Of a stretch of DNA of 33,707 nt, positions 9,935 to 16,994 are shown one piece after another (positions within the stretch are counted from its first letter, which is position 1; each line of letters begins with the position of its first letter). This DNA comes from Candidatus Woesearchaeota archaeon (GTDB taxonomy: Archaea; Nanobdellota; Nanobdellia; Woesearchaeales; J072), in assembly GCA_003695265.1 (NCBI GenBank), contig RFII01000037.1, positions 1 to 33,707 of the forward strand, given 5' to 3'. The notes under the pieces were generated by a model that was not told the DNA's origin, made no database searches, and saw nothing but the letters and a program-made list of their open reading frames with translations. A program made the position numbers and the translations under genes.

Positions 9935-11110
9935 ATGAAAAAGATTGTTTGTTTTATTGTATTTCTCATATTTGCTCAAACAGCTTTTGCAATAGGCATC
10001 GGTGGCTCAGAGCTTAATCCGAGTGTTGTTTTTGAGCCGAACCTGAATCTTAAGTATTCTTATCAAATCATAACAACTTTATCAGAGCCAAGCGATTATG
10101 AGGTTTATGTCAAGATGGGTAAAAATGATAATATTGACCTGACAAAATATGTTACTATAGAACCCACAACCCATTTTTCTAATGTTAAACCTGGAGATAA
10201 CCCTTATTTTACTGTTAAGGTAAATCTTCCCGAATCAATTGAGGAGCCAGGTTACCATTCCATTATTGTTGGCGTTGTGGAAGCGGAGACACAAGGAGGA
10301 GCACTTAATTCTAGGACAGCGGCAGAAACATACATAACAATACTGTCACTTTTCCCTGGCAAGCTTCTTAAGTCACAAGTTTCTGTTCGCAACACCAATG
10401 CTGATGAGGAAACAGAGGTAAAGGTTAATGTCCAAAACTTAGGAGAGGAAACAATCAATTCTGTAAAGGCAAAAATCCAGGTTTTTGACTCAGATAATAA
10501 TGTTGTGAGAGAATTAACAACGAAGTCAATATCATTGGGCCCTGGAAAGAAAGATGTCATAAAAGAGCCGCTTAGCGTTCAGGGCTTACAGCCTGGTGAG
10601 TACAGCGTAAAGGCTTTTATAACTTATGACGGGAGAGAGGATTCTGCAGAGAACACATTTAAGATAGGTGAGCTTTCTGTCAATATTGTTGATTATTCTA
10701 AGGTATTTTATTCAAACCAGATAAACGAGTTTAACATTCAGGTTGAAAGTGTTTGGAACCATCATATCAAGGATGTTTACGCAGAGGTTATTGTTGAGAA
10801 TAAAAGGGTAAAGACACCAACAACGAGCATTGATCCGTGGCAGAAAAAGATAATAACAGGGTACTTTGACACAAGAGGCATAAAGCCGGGCACTTACGCT
10901 GGACAAATTATAGTCCATTTTAATGGAAAGACAAGCTTAAAGGATATTCAAGTGCAGATAGTGCATCCAAGAGAGGTTGAAAGCCCAAGAGAATCTGCCT
11001 TAAAGAACATAAGCCTCACAGTGATTATGATTGCAGTTGTTGGAATACTCGCAATAATTGATTTGGTGTTTATTCTTGCAAGGAAGAAACAGGACAATAA
11101 GAAAAAATGA
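9935..11110 (+). CDS. NEW3/COG1470-like membrane-anchored protein, paralogue of 7718-8944
   Basis: Shares DVYxxV...PGxYxxxIxxHxxGKTSxK blocks and a C-terminal TM with the 408-aa protein. Confidence 0.8.
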   Translation: MKKIVCFIVFLIFAQTAFAIGIGGSELNPSVVFEPNLNLKYSYQIITTLSEPSDYEVYVKMGKNDNIDLTKYVTIEPTTHFSNVKPGDNPYFTVKVNLPESIEEPGYHSIIVGVVEAETQGGALNSRTAAETYITILSLFPGKLLKSQVSVRNTNADEETEVKVNVQNLGEETINSVKAKIQVFDSDNNVVRELTTKSISLGPGKKDVIKEPLSVQGLQPGEYSVKAFITYDGREDSAENTFKIGELSVNIVDYSKVFYSNQINEFNIQVESVWNHHIKDVYAEVIVENKRVKTPTTSIDPWQKKIITGYFDTRGIKPGTYAGQIIVHFNGKTSLKDIQVQIVHPREVESPRESALKNISLTVIMIAVVGILAIIDLVFILARKKQDNKKK

Positions 11111-11517
11111 GAAGGCTTGTTCTGATTTTTATAGTGGGTGTGCTTTCTATAATATTAACTCTTTTTCTTTACAGCTTTTACAGTGTTGCTTTTGTGAAGT
11201 ATGTTCCGATGAGTGTTGAAGTTGGCAGGGGGGTTGGGTTCAGCCTTGACACAGACATCCTGGACTTTGGGAAAACATTTCCAGGAGGCGTTCTGTCAAG
11301 GGAGATAATTGTAAGCCACAACGTGGATGAAAGGCTGAAAGCACGTATAATTCCCACAGGGGAGATTAAAGACTGGGTTTATTTGTCAGATAATAATTTT
11401 CATTTAGCAAAGAATGAGGTAAGAAAACTGGCTGTTTTTGTTTATGTTCCTAAGAACACATCCTTTGGGAATCATACAGGCACGCTTAGAGTGTTTTTCC
11501 AGAGAACAATAACATGA
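11107..11517 (+). CDS. Membrane-anchored small Ig-like surface protein
   Basis: N-terminal TM plus 'LDTDILDFGKTFPGGVLSREIIVSHN...GNHTGTLRVFF' beta-sandwich pattern; ATGA overlap with upstream gene. Confidence 0.65.
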   Translation: MRRLVLIFIVGVLSIILTLFLYSFYSVAFVKYVPMSVEVGRGVGFSLDTDILDFGKTFPGGVLSREIIVSHNVDERLKARIIPTGEIKDWVYLSDNNFHLAKNEVRKLAVFVYVPKNTSFGNHTGTLRVFFQRTIT

Positions 11518-11600
11518 TATATCTAAAACATATCATTATGATATATAGTTAATAGTTATTTAGTTCTATTTGGAAATATTTATATATCATTTTGATACTA
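11514..11600. promoter_or_regulatory. Palindromic operator cluster/promoter of RHH regulator
   Basis: ATATCAT-T-ATGATAT perfect palindrome at 11530-11544, plus ATGATATAT at 11514-11522 and ATATATCAT at 11582-11590. Confidence 0.6.
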
Positions 11601-11609
11601 ATAGGATAT

Positions 11610-11795
11610 ATGGATGAGCTTATTCACGTACGCGTTGGCAGAGAGTTAAAGAGGCAGATGCAAAAACTGATTGATTTGGGTCTTTTTTCCAATCAGGCAG
11701 AGATTGCACGCGAGGGCATAAGAAATCTTCTCTTAAAATATAACAAGGAAATAGTGGAAGCCTTAAAAAACAAAAATGGAAAGAATATCAAATAA
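11610..11795 (+). CDS. Ribbon-helix-helix (CopG-like) transcriptional regulator
   Basis: MDELIHVRVGRELKRQMQKLIDLGLFSNQAEIAREGIRNLLLKY matches an RHH pattern. ATG at 11610 is preferred over the TTG at 11592. Confidence 0.85.
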   Translation: MDELIHVRVGRELKRQMQKLIDLGLFSNQAEIAREGIRNLLLKYNKEIVEALKNKNGKNIK

Positions 11796-13488
11796 CCGCA
11801 TAGCTTTGATAGCAATAATAATAATGTTTATATCACTTTTAACTAATTGGATGATCATTTACACGACAAAACAGCAGATTCCTGTAGGAGCTGTCACTAA
11901 AGGAAAAGTAAGCATATGCATAAATGAGCCTCCGGAGCTAAGTGTTCCCTGCAACAATAAAGGGTATGTTGGTTGCAGGTATTATTGTGATGCTGATGCA
12001 ACAGACCAGTTCAGCACAGAGTTTTATTTTAATGATGACACTGATTTATTTGACATAAATGAGACAACAGGAATTATTGACTTCACTCCTGTTGAGAATG
12101 AGAGTGGGAATTATTCAATCAACATCAGTGTTAGCGAGCCTGCCAACTGCTCTAATAATGAGAGCTCACAAATATTAAACCTTTCAATTTCAGCCAATGT
12201 TTGCGGAGACGGAATTTGCGTAGCGCAATGCGGGGAAAACAGAAGAACGTGCTCTGCTGACTGCGGCAGCAGCTCAAACCAAGCAGCCGGAAGTGGAGGA
12301 GGCGGTGGGGGCGGTGGAGGAGCAATTCCCTCTCCTGACCAGTTGGACGCGCTTCCGTCATTTGACTTTGACCCAGAGCTTTTGAAAGTGTTCTTAAACA
12401 TTGGGGAAGTCCAGGAAAGGCAGGTTGTTATTTCGAACACAGGCACAAAAGACATTAACATAAATATTGAGTTAGAGCAGCTGCAAAAATATGTTTCCTT
12501 ATCAGAGAATGAGTTCTTCCTGCCAGTGGCAGCATCAAAAACAATCAGCATAAAATTCGATGCAAAAAACACCCAGCCAGGAGTATACACGGGAAATTTG
12601 GTTTTCACATCAGGCATTGTGAAGAAAAAGCTTCCCATAATTATTGAGATAGAGTCAGTTGGGATTAAGCTTGATTTAAGAGTTTCAATTCCAGAAGAAT
12701 TCCAGATGATTGAAAAAGGAGAAGATATTGCAGCAAAGATTGCGCTCTTCAACATGGGTGACAAAAAAGAGATTACTGTCAGCCTGAAATACGGCGTAAA
12801 AGACATGAATGATATGGTAATAGTGTCAGAGCAGGAAGACGTGCAGCTCACAACCTCGCTTGAATTGCTGAAAAGGCTTGATTTGCCGTATGACATCAAC
12901 AAAGGAAACTACGTTTATTTTGCAGAGGCCATTTACAAAGACAAGAAATCAGTAAATGGTAAAATATTTGAAGTGGTTGAGGAAACAATAAGGGAAGAAG
13001 TCCCATCACCTGTAAGAGAGGACCTTAACTCAGATAAGCTGCTATCAGACATTGAGCAAAGGTTCAGCAAGCAGATGCTATTGTTCTTATTAATTTTAAT
13101 ATTGATAATAATAAACGTGTCGTACTTCACGTACAGGAAGCTAACAAGCATTGAAAAAGAGCACGCAAAGCACGCAGGAGAAAAAGAGAAGGAAAAAATA
13201 AAAGATGAAAGGAAAGAGGCAAAAAAGGACAAAATAATAAGAATATTATCAAAAGCATCAGAAACAAAAGGCAAAAGGAAAGAAAGACAGGCAATAAGCA
13301 AGATAAAAATAAAAAGGAAAGTGAAAGAAAAAGAAGAAGCATTATTAGAAAAGAAGAAGCTTGAGAGAAAAGCCGAGACACTGAAGAAAAGCTTCAAATT
13401 AAGGTATATAAGCAAACAGTCGTACGAGAAAGGAATAAAAGAAATAAACGAGGAGATAAGAAAGCTGAACAGGAAATTAAGGCAGTAA
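11776..13488 (+). CDS. Surface protein: N-terminal TM, cadherin/Ig-like domain, CGDGxC Cys motif, poly-Gly linker, NEW3-like domain, TM, long charged coiled-coil tail
   Basis: N-terminal TM like the neighbouring small ORFs; CGDGICVAQCGENRRTCSADCG; G9 linker; TM MLLFLLILILIIINVSYFTY; Lys/Glu-rich C-terminus. Confidence 0.8.
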   Translation: MERISNNRIALIAIIIMFISLLTNWMIIYTTKQQIPVGAVTKGKVSICINEPPELSVPCNNKGYVGCRYYCDADATDQFSTEFYFNDDTDLFDINETTGIIDFTPVENESGNYSINISVSEPANCSNNESSQILNLSISANVCGDGICVAQCGENRRTCSADCGSSSNQAAGSGGGGGGGGGAIPSPDQLDALPSFDFDPELLKVFLNIGEVQERQVVISNTGTKDININIELEQLQKYVSLSENEFFLPVAASKTISIKFDAKNTQPGVYTGNLVFTSGIVKKKLPIIIEIESVGIKLDLRVSIPEEFQMIEKGEDIAAKIALFNMGDKKEITVSLKYGVKDMNDMVIVSEQEDVQLTTSLELLKRLDLPYDINKGNYVYFAEAIYKDKKSVNGKIFEVVEETIREEVPSPVREDLNSDKLLSDIEQRFSKQMLLFLLILILIIINVSYFTYRKLTSIEKEHAKHAGEKEKEKIKDERKEAKKDKIIRILSKASETKGKRKERQAISKIKIKRKVKEKEEALLEKKKLERKAETLKKSFKLRYISKQSYEKGIKEINEEIRKLNRKLRQ

Positions 13489-13553
13489 ATAGGTAAAATT
13501 TATAAAGGAAAAGACACAAATGTTTTTGTGAGGTCAGAAAAACAGGTGATTCA

Positions 13554-13874
13554 ATGGCAAAAAAAACAAGCATGTCAAAACCAGAGATGAGGAAAAAGGA
13601 AAAAATGCTTAATGAAGCGCTTCTTGACCTCGACAGAGAGATAGAGTCATTAAGAAGGAAAAAAGCAAATCTTGAAACAGAAGTAGAAAACATTGCTGAG
13701 GACATAAAGCAAACGCAAAGCGAAGAGCGGCGCTTAAGAAGGCAGATTTCTAGATTAGTCCAGAAAGAGGACGAGCTTAATACAAAGAAGGACAAGATAA
13801 AAGAAAAGTTAGAGCTGCTTAAAGAAAAAATGGCTCGCGTGGCAAAAATAAAAGATGAGCTGCGAGAAGTTTAA
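13554..13874 (+). CDS. Coiled-coil protein
   Basis: Heptad-rich E/K/L/R composition throughout; ATG start in a clean ORF. Confidence 0.65.
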   Translation: MAKKTSMSKPEMRKKEKMLNEALLDLDREIESLRRKKANLETEVENIAEDIKQTQSEERRLRRQISRLVQKEDELNTKKDKIKEKLELLKEKMARVAKIKDELREV

Positions 13875-13902
13875 TCCTAATAGTTCTTACGATATTTCTT
13901 GT

Positions 13903-14163
13903 TTATTGTTTGCCTGATTCTTTTTTTACGCGGTCTTCCAGCACAGTAATTTTGGAGTTAAGCTTCTTTTTTGTTTCAGACACCCATTCATCATGGCCTG
14001 AGCCAAAAATGTCTATCCTAATCCTGTGCCTTTTGCCGCAGGAGCACTGGACTGCTTTATAGTGGATTTCGCTCACAAACTCAGAAGTCCATGGACCTTC
14101 AAGAGGCCTGTTGCAGTAAATGCAGTTCTCAACTATTAATTCCTCACTAAGCAAATGGTGCAT
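13903..14163 (-). CDS. Small Zn-binding hypothetical protein
   Basis: CxxC...CSC motifs (CIYCNRPLEG...VQCSCGKRHRI). Confidence 0.6.
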   Translation of the reverse strand: MHHLLSEELIVENCIYCNRPLEGPWTSEFVSEIHYKAVQCSCGKRHRIRIDIFGSGHDEWVSETKKKLNSKITVLEDRVKKESGKQ

Positions 14164-14169
14164 ATTGAT

Positions 14170-14475
14170 TCACTCGTTTACCTGTTCTTTAACCCAGTTT
14201 TTGTATTCGCTGTTGCAACCAACCTCAAAAGAAGCGATGCAAGGCAACTCGTATGAATGAAGCCTTTTTATCTCATCCATTACCTTTTTAGCTCTGCTCT
14301 TTGTGGTTTTTATTAGGAGCACGTGCTCCTTGTCTTCAGTAAGCTTTTCTTTCCACATGTAAACGGATGTTATTGGGAAAATGTTGGCGCAAGCCGCAAG
14401 CCTTTTTTTTACAAGGGCTCGGCCTATTTCCTTTGCCTCTGAAACATCCTTGCATGGAGTATACAAAAAAATCAT
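14170..14475 (-). CDS. cutA: Divalent-ion tolerance protein CutA
   Basis: TPCKDVSEAKEIGRALVKKRLAACANIFPITSVYMWKEKLTEDKEHVLLIKT...LHSYELPCI is characteristic of CutA1. Confidence 0.95.
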   Translation of the reverse strand: MIFLYTPCKDVSEAKEIGRALVKKRLAACANIFPITSVYMWKEKLTEDKEHVLLIKTTKSRAKKVMDEIKRLHSYELPCIASFEVGCNSEYKNWVKEQVNE

Positions 14476-14601
14476 TTTTTGCTAAAAGGGTAACAATGAA
14501 AATAATTGAGGTTGCTTTTATATTTTTTGGTTATGAGCAGGTTTTAAGCCTCATAAAAATTAATTTATGAATAGATTATAAAAAATCATAGATTATAAGG
14601 T

Positions 14602-14720
14602 AAAGTCAACTTATGTGGGGTAAGTTTTGGTGGTGAATGGGTGGTGTGGGTGGGACTAAAAAATTTACATATTTACATAAAAACTTTTACAAGCTCACAG
14701 CACAATAAAATCGGCTTAAC
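14602..14720 (+). ncRNA. Copy 1 of two-copy intergenic element, candidate ncRNA
   Basis: Core AAAGTCAACTTATGTGGGGTAAGTTTTGGTG...GGGTGGTGTGGGTGGGACTAAAAAATTT is shared with 28625-28720; TATA-like gattataaa about 23 nt upstream. Confidence 0.45.
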
Positions 14721-14735
14721 CAGATTATAAAAAAA

Positions 14736-15215
14736 TTAATAAAACAAGAAGTCAGTAGGCGCTCTGCCATTTTCCACAGCCATATTGGGAGTAATATCCC
14801 ATATGTTTAAACCTTGGTAATGAGAGACTATGTCTTTGTCCCCATCTCCATCAAAATCCGTCAATTCTGGTTTAATCCTAAAAGGATCTCCACGCGGTCC
14901 ATAAATTGGCAATATGTAGTCTATGAATCTTTTCCCTGCTCCGCCGTCTATATAGATCGCTGTAAAGCCATAAAGGGTTTGTTGTGCAGTAACTCTTGGT
15001 TCCTCTGTAGGAGAAATGCTTACATGCTCATCTGCAGTTCTTATATGTAAATATGGTCTTCCTAATGCAGACTGATTTTTATCACTATGAGCATCACAAG
15101 CAAGTCCGCCTAAAGCTAGAGCTCCAACAAAAAAAGCTCGTGCTATATGATTTCGACTTATTTGTCTTATTTTATCTGTAAGTGAATTCATTTTGTCCAG
15201 CCTCTGATCAAACAC
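14736..15215 (-). CDS. Putative lipoprotein with Ca-binding (FG-GAP/EF-like DxDGDGDxD) motif
   Basis: LALGGLAC lipobox-like; 'LTDFDGDGDKDIV'. Likely start at the internal ATG at about 15191. Confidence 0.6.
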   Translation of the reverse strand: MFDQRLDKMNSLTDKIRQISRNHIARAFFVGALALGGLACDAHSDKNQSALGRPYLHIRTADEHVSISPTEEPRVTAQQTLYGFTAIYIDGGAGKRFIDYILPIYGPRGDPFRIKPELTDFDGDGDKDIVSHYQGLNIWDITPNMAVENGRAPTDFLFY

Positions 15216-15274
15216 AATTTTATTGTTTTTAATATATTTGTTATCACACAGTTATTACAAATAAGTATTTAAAT

Positions 15275-15301
15275 ATTTGCTGTAAATAATTTACGACAAA
15301 T
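15275..15301. promoter_or_regulatory. 27-bp imperfect palindrome upstream of TrmB-family gene
   Basis: ATTTG-CT-GTAAAT-A-ATTTAC-GA-CAAAT, followed by TATA-like ttttatatac at about 15309. Confidence 0.6.
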
Positions 15302-15337
15302 AGGAAGTTTTATATACTTTGAAGTTTTAGAAACCAT

Positions 15338-16078
15338 ATGGAAATTATCCAATCCTTAAAGAAATTTGGGCTTTCAGAAAAAGAAGGAAGCGTATATCTA
15401 AGTTGCTTAGAATTAGGAGAGACCACAGCAACGAATATTTCGATTAAAAGCAATCTGCCAAGAACATTGGTTTATGATATTTTGGAGAGGCTGATAAATC
15501 TTGGTCTTGTTTCTTATAATATAAAAGCAAATAAAAAGCATTTCATAGCAGCAGAGCCAAAAGAGCTACTTAGAATTTTGAAAGAAAAGGAAGAAGCAAT
15601 AAAAGAGATATTGCCTAATCTTGAAGAATTACAAAAATTAAAAGGGGTGAAGAGGCCTAAAGTTGAAATCTACGAGGGAAAAGAGGGAATGAAAACTGCA
15701 ATGAACAATATTTTACGCTCAAAGATAAAGGAATTCAGGGTTTATGGTAGCTCAAGGTCGTCTTTAGAAATAATACCTGCATTCATGGATGAATGGCATA
15801 AACAAAGAATAAAACAAAAAATACAGATGAAGGTTTTATATAATAACACAAAATCGGCAAGAGAAAAAGTAAAGGAAAAGCCAGAATCATTAAAATATGC
15901 GAGATACAAATTCATGCCCATAAAATTAGAGTCGCCTACAGCAATTGTTGTTTATAGCAACAAAGTGGCTTTGCAATCATGGACAAAAAAGCCGTTTACA
16001 GTAATGATTGAAGATGAGGAGATGGCAAAAAACCAGATGAGGTATTTTGAAGAATTATGGAAAATTGCAGAATTGTAA
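15338..16078 (+). CDS. TrmB-family transcriptional regulator
   Basis: 'LKKFGLSEKEGSVYLSCLELGETTATNISIKSNLPRTLVYDILERLINLGLVSYNIKANKKHFIAAEPKELLRILKEKEEAIKEILPNLEEL' is a classic TrmB wHTH plus coiled coil. Confidence 0.93.
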   Translation: MEIIQSLKKFGLSEKEGSVYLSCLELGETTATNISIKSNLPRTLVYDILERLINLGLVSYNIKANKKHFIAAEPKELLRILKEKEEAIKEILPNLEELQKLKGVKRPKVEIYEGKEGMKTAMNNILRSKIKEFRVYGSSRSSLEIIPAFMDEWHKQRIKQKIQMKVLYNNTKSAREKVKEKPESLKYARYKFMPIKLESPTAIVVYSNKVALQSWTKKPFTVMIEDEEMAKNQMRYFEELWKIAEL

Positions 16079-16237
16079 TCAAAAAAAACAGCATTATTCT
16101 GAAAATAAGGTTTGTTTTTCCTGCAAAAATCCGATAAATTTAAATAGAATCCATTTTTCCGTAGTGGGTAGTTCAGACGAGCAAACTAAAAATCAAAGGG
16201 GCTGTGGGGTAGCTTGGTCTAGCCTTTCTGGTTTGGG

Positions 16238-16255
16238 TCAGCATGACTGAAAAAA
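16238..16255 (+). other. Canonical tRNA intron (37/38), about 18 nt
   Basis: tcagcatgactgaaaaaa between G37 and position 38; relaxed BHB with TTT:AAA central helix, GGT/AAG bulges and CAG:CTG inner helix. Confidence 0.85.
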
Positions 16256-16276
16256 GCCAGACGACCCCGGTTCAAA

Positions 16277-16357
16277 TACAGGGTTCGGAGCGCGGCCATC
16301 GGTGTTCAGCGTTCAGAACTGAACACAGACCGCTGAGCACTGCTCGCTGATTGAAAG
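16277..16357 (+). other. Noncanonical tRNA intron in T-loop (59/60), about 81 nt
   Basis: T-stem halves CCCGG (16266-16270) and CCGGG (16359-16363) are separated by an insert; BHB-like TTCA:TGAA 4-bp central helix with AAT and AGT 3-nt bulges; excision gives the 7-nt T-loop TTCAAAT. Confidence 0.88.
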
Positions 16358-16379
16358 TCCGGGCAGCCCCATCAAAAAA

Positions 16380-16622
16380 ATGGTCAAGAAAAAAAAGTTT
16401 GGATCTGTCAAAAGGTTTGGTCCTCGATATGGAAGAAGAACAAAGGACAGAGTGTCAGAAGTCGAGGCGCTGAGGAAAAAAAAGCATTCCTGCCCTTTCT
16501 GCAAAAAAAACAAAGTAAAAAGATTGGCTGCAGGAATATGGTATTGCAGCAAGTGTAACTGCAAGTTCACAAGCAAGGCATATTCTGTAAGCTCAAAGAA
16601 GAAAGTCGTTTCGGAGGCATAA
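16380..16622 (+). CDS. rpl37ae: 50S ribosomal protein L37Ae
   Basis: MVKKKKFGSVKRFGPRYGRRTKDRVSEVEALRKKKHSCPFCKKNKVKRLAAGIWYCSKCNCKFTSKAY. Confidence 0.96.
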   Translation: MVKKKKFGSVKRFGPRYGRRTKDRVSEVEALRKKKHSCPFCKKNKVKRLAAGIWYCSKCNCKFTSKAYSVSSKKKVVSEA

Positions 16623-16623
16623 A

Positions 16624-16761
16624 ATGGTTAGCTACAAATGCTTTGAGTGCAACAGGGAAATCTCAGACACAATGCTAAGAAAAAAAGTGAGGTGCCCTTA
16701 TTGCGGAAGCAAAATGCTTTTCAAGCCGCGCCAAACCACGACAGTTGTAAAGGCAAGATGA
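16624..16761 (+). CDS. rpoP: DNA-directed RNA polymerase subunit P (45 aa, below the ORF-track cutoff)
   Basis: Manual translation MVSYKCFECNREISDTMLRKKVRCPYCGSKMLFKPRQTTTVVKAR*. Confidence 0.95.
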   Translation: MVSYKCFECNREISDTMLRKKVRCPYCGSKMLFKPRQTTTVVKAR

Positions 16762-16994
16762 GCTTCAGTGCTTTAATAAAATATCCGGAACCAGGATCAT
16801 ATGATTGCTTTTATCCCGAGTTTCAGGAGAAAAACAATGCTCGTGCAACAGTAGCGCTTTCAAAAGAAAAGAACAAGGTTGTATTCATGATAAATTCAAA
16901 AGACTTCACTGCTTTCAAAGCAAGAATAAATTCGGTAATAAAACTTATTGAGGTTTACGAAAAGGCAAAAAATGGCAATGAGCAAAGAAGTTGA
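16758..16994 (+). CDS. pcc1: KEOPS complex subunit Pcc1
   Basis: MSFSALIKYPEPGSYDCFYPEF...NNARATVALSKEKNKVVFMINSKDFTAFKARINSVIKLIEVYEKA. ATG at 16758 overlaps the rpoP stop; the 16647 start in the track is spurious. Confidence 0.88.
   Translation: MSFSALIKYPEPGSYDCFYPEFQEKNNARATVALSKEKNKVVFMINSKDFTAFKARINSVIKLIEVYEKAKNGNEQRS

Larger units (their letters stand above)
16198..16371 (+). tRNA. tRNA-Pro(UGG) with two introns
   Basis: Acceptor GGGGCTG/CAGCCCC + A73; D-stem GGGT/GCCT (with GU pairs); anticodon stem TCTGG/CCAGA; loop TTTGGG gives anticodon TGG, G37; T-stem CCCGG/CCGGG with T-loop TTCAAA|T. Mature exons 16198-16237, 16256-16276, 16358-16371. Confidence 0.92.

Noticed and set aside
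12111-12902. 263-aa minus-strand ORF opposite the 570-aa surface protein
   Set aside because: Shadow ORF of a well-supported plus-strand gene; Ser/Phe-rich translation with poly-Pro mirrored from the poly-Gly linker.
16277-16357. C/D-box or H/ACA guide RNA inside the T-loop intron
   Set aside because: Several CTGA tetramers but no matching RUGAUGA C box, and no convincing pseudouridylation pocket plus ACA.
16313-16576. 87-aa minus-strand ORF over the tRNA 3' end and L37Ae
   Set aside because: Overlaps the structured tRNA and a ribosomal protein gene; no independent support.
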